This document shows positions 63,844 to 64,000 of a stretch of DNA of 64,000 nt, in pieces. Both the position numbers and the translations under genes were made by a program. The stretch spans positions 310,001 to 374,000 of the forward strand of contig JAODUP010000006.1 in the NCBI GenBank assembly GCA_025642065.1, given 5' to 3'. The stretch comes from Paralvinella palmiformis. Lineage: Eukaryota; Annelida; Polychaeta; Terebellida; Alvinellidae. The notes below the pieces were generated by a model. That model did no database searches and was not told the DNA's origin. It saw only the letters and a program-made list of their open reading frames with translations. Each line of letters begins with the position of its first letter. Position 1 is the first letter of the stretch.

Positions 63844-64000
63844 AGTCTGTCTTTACAAGTGTTATCATGTTTTATTTAGTGTATTAGTTTTATAAAGCGC
63901 TATAATTTGAGATTGTGCGTTTAAAATGTCGTTTATATTATTTTTGCTAGATTTGCATTTAATTGACACATACTTTATTATCATGTTTTTCGTCAGTGCA

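Overview
The window is eukaryotic, intron-rich, AT-rich animal DNA packed with (TG)n, (AT)n and tetranucleotide microsatellites and with tRNA-derived SINEs. The gene content (histone H3.3, Unkempt, ACSM-type acyl-CoA synthetases) and repeat style suggest an invertebrate, most likely a lophotrochozoan and probably a mollusc. That placement is an inference, because no species-diagnostic sequence was recognised.

Layout. (1) 1-2.5 kb: a two-coding-exon histone H3.3 gene on the minus strand, with a TATA box and four inverted CCAAT boxes upstream. (2) 2.5-8.4 kb: intergenic DNA with three SINEs, a 30-bp perfect palindrome, an internally duplicated repeat and a possible alternative first exon for the next gene. 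(3) 8.47-25.69 kb: a complete 15-coding-exon unkempt (UNK) gene on the plus strand (850 codons, six CCCH zinc fingers, a coiled coil and a C-terminal RING-like domain). Its introns hold a hAT-type MITE and a pogo/Tigger-like element. H3.3 and UNK stand head to head, as I recall H3-3B and UNK do in human 17q25. (4) 28.81-41.02 kb and 47.17-58.24 kb: two complete minus-strand copies of a medium-chain acyl-CoA synthetase (ACSM-like) gene. Each has 16 coding exons of exactly matching length and 620 codons. They form a direct tandem segmental duplication (offset about 17-19 kb) traceable from about 27.5/46.2 kb to about 41.2/58.5 kb. Exons 1-7 are nearly identical between copies while exons 8-12 are clearly diverged, which looks like gene conversion. 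Copy 1 alone carries a CR1/L2-like LINE insertion; copy 2 alone carries a 13-bp minisatellite of about 48 units and a Tigger-like transposase relic. (5) 41.2-46.2 kb: the spacer between copies, full of SINE, LINE and MITE debris. (6) 58.3-64 kb: SINE and microsatellite DNA ending in a 611-bp inverted repeat whose arms each carry the C-terminal part of a frameshifted hAT transposase.

The genes belong to unrelated processes: replication-independent chromatin assembly, RNA-binding translational control, and mitochondrial fatty-acid activation. The main biological stories are the conserved H3.3/UNK neighbourhood, the mosaic ACSM pair, and a varied set of relic DNA transposons and LINE/SINE partners. 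Exon borders were set by hand from GT/AG sites, reading frame and recalled family sequences; no transcript data were available.
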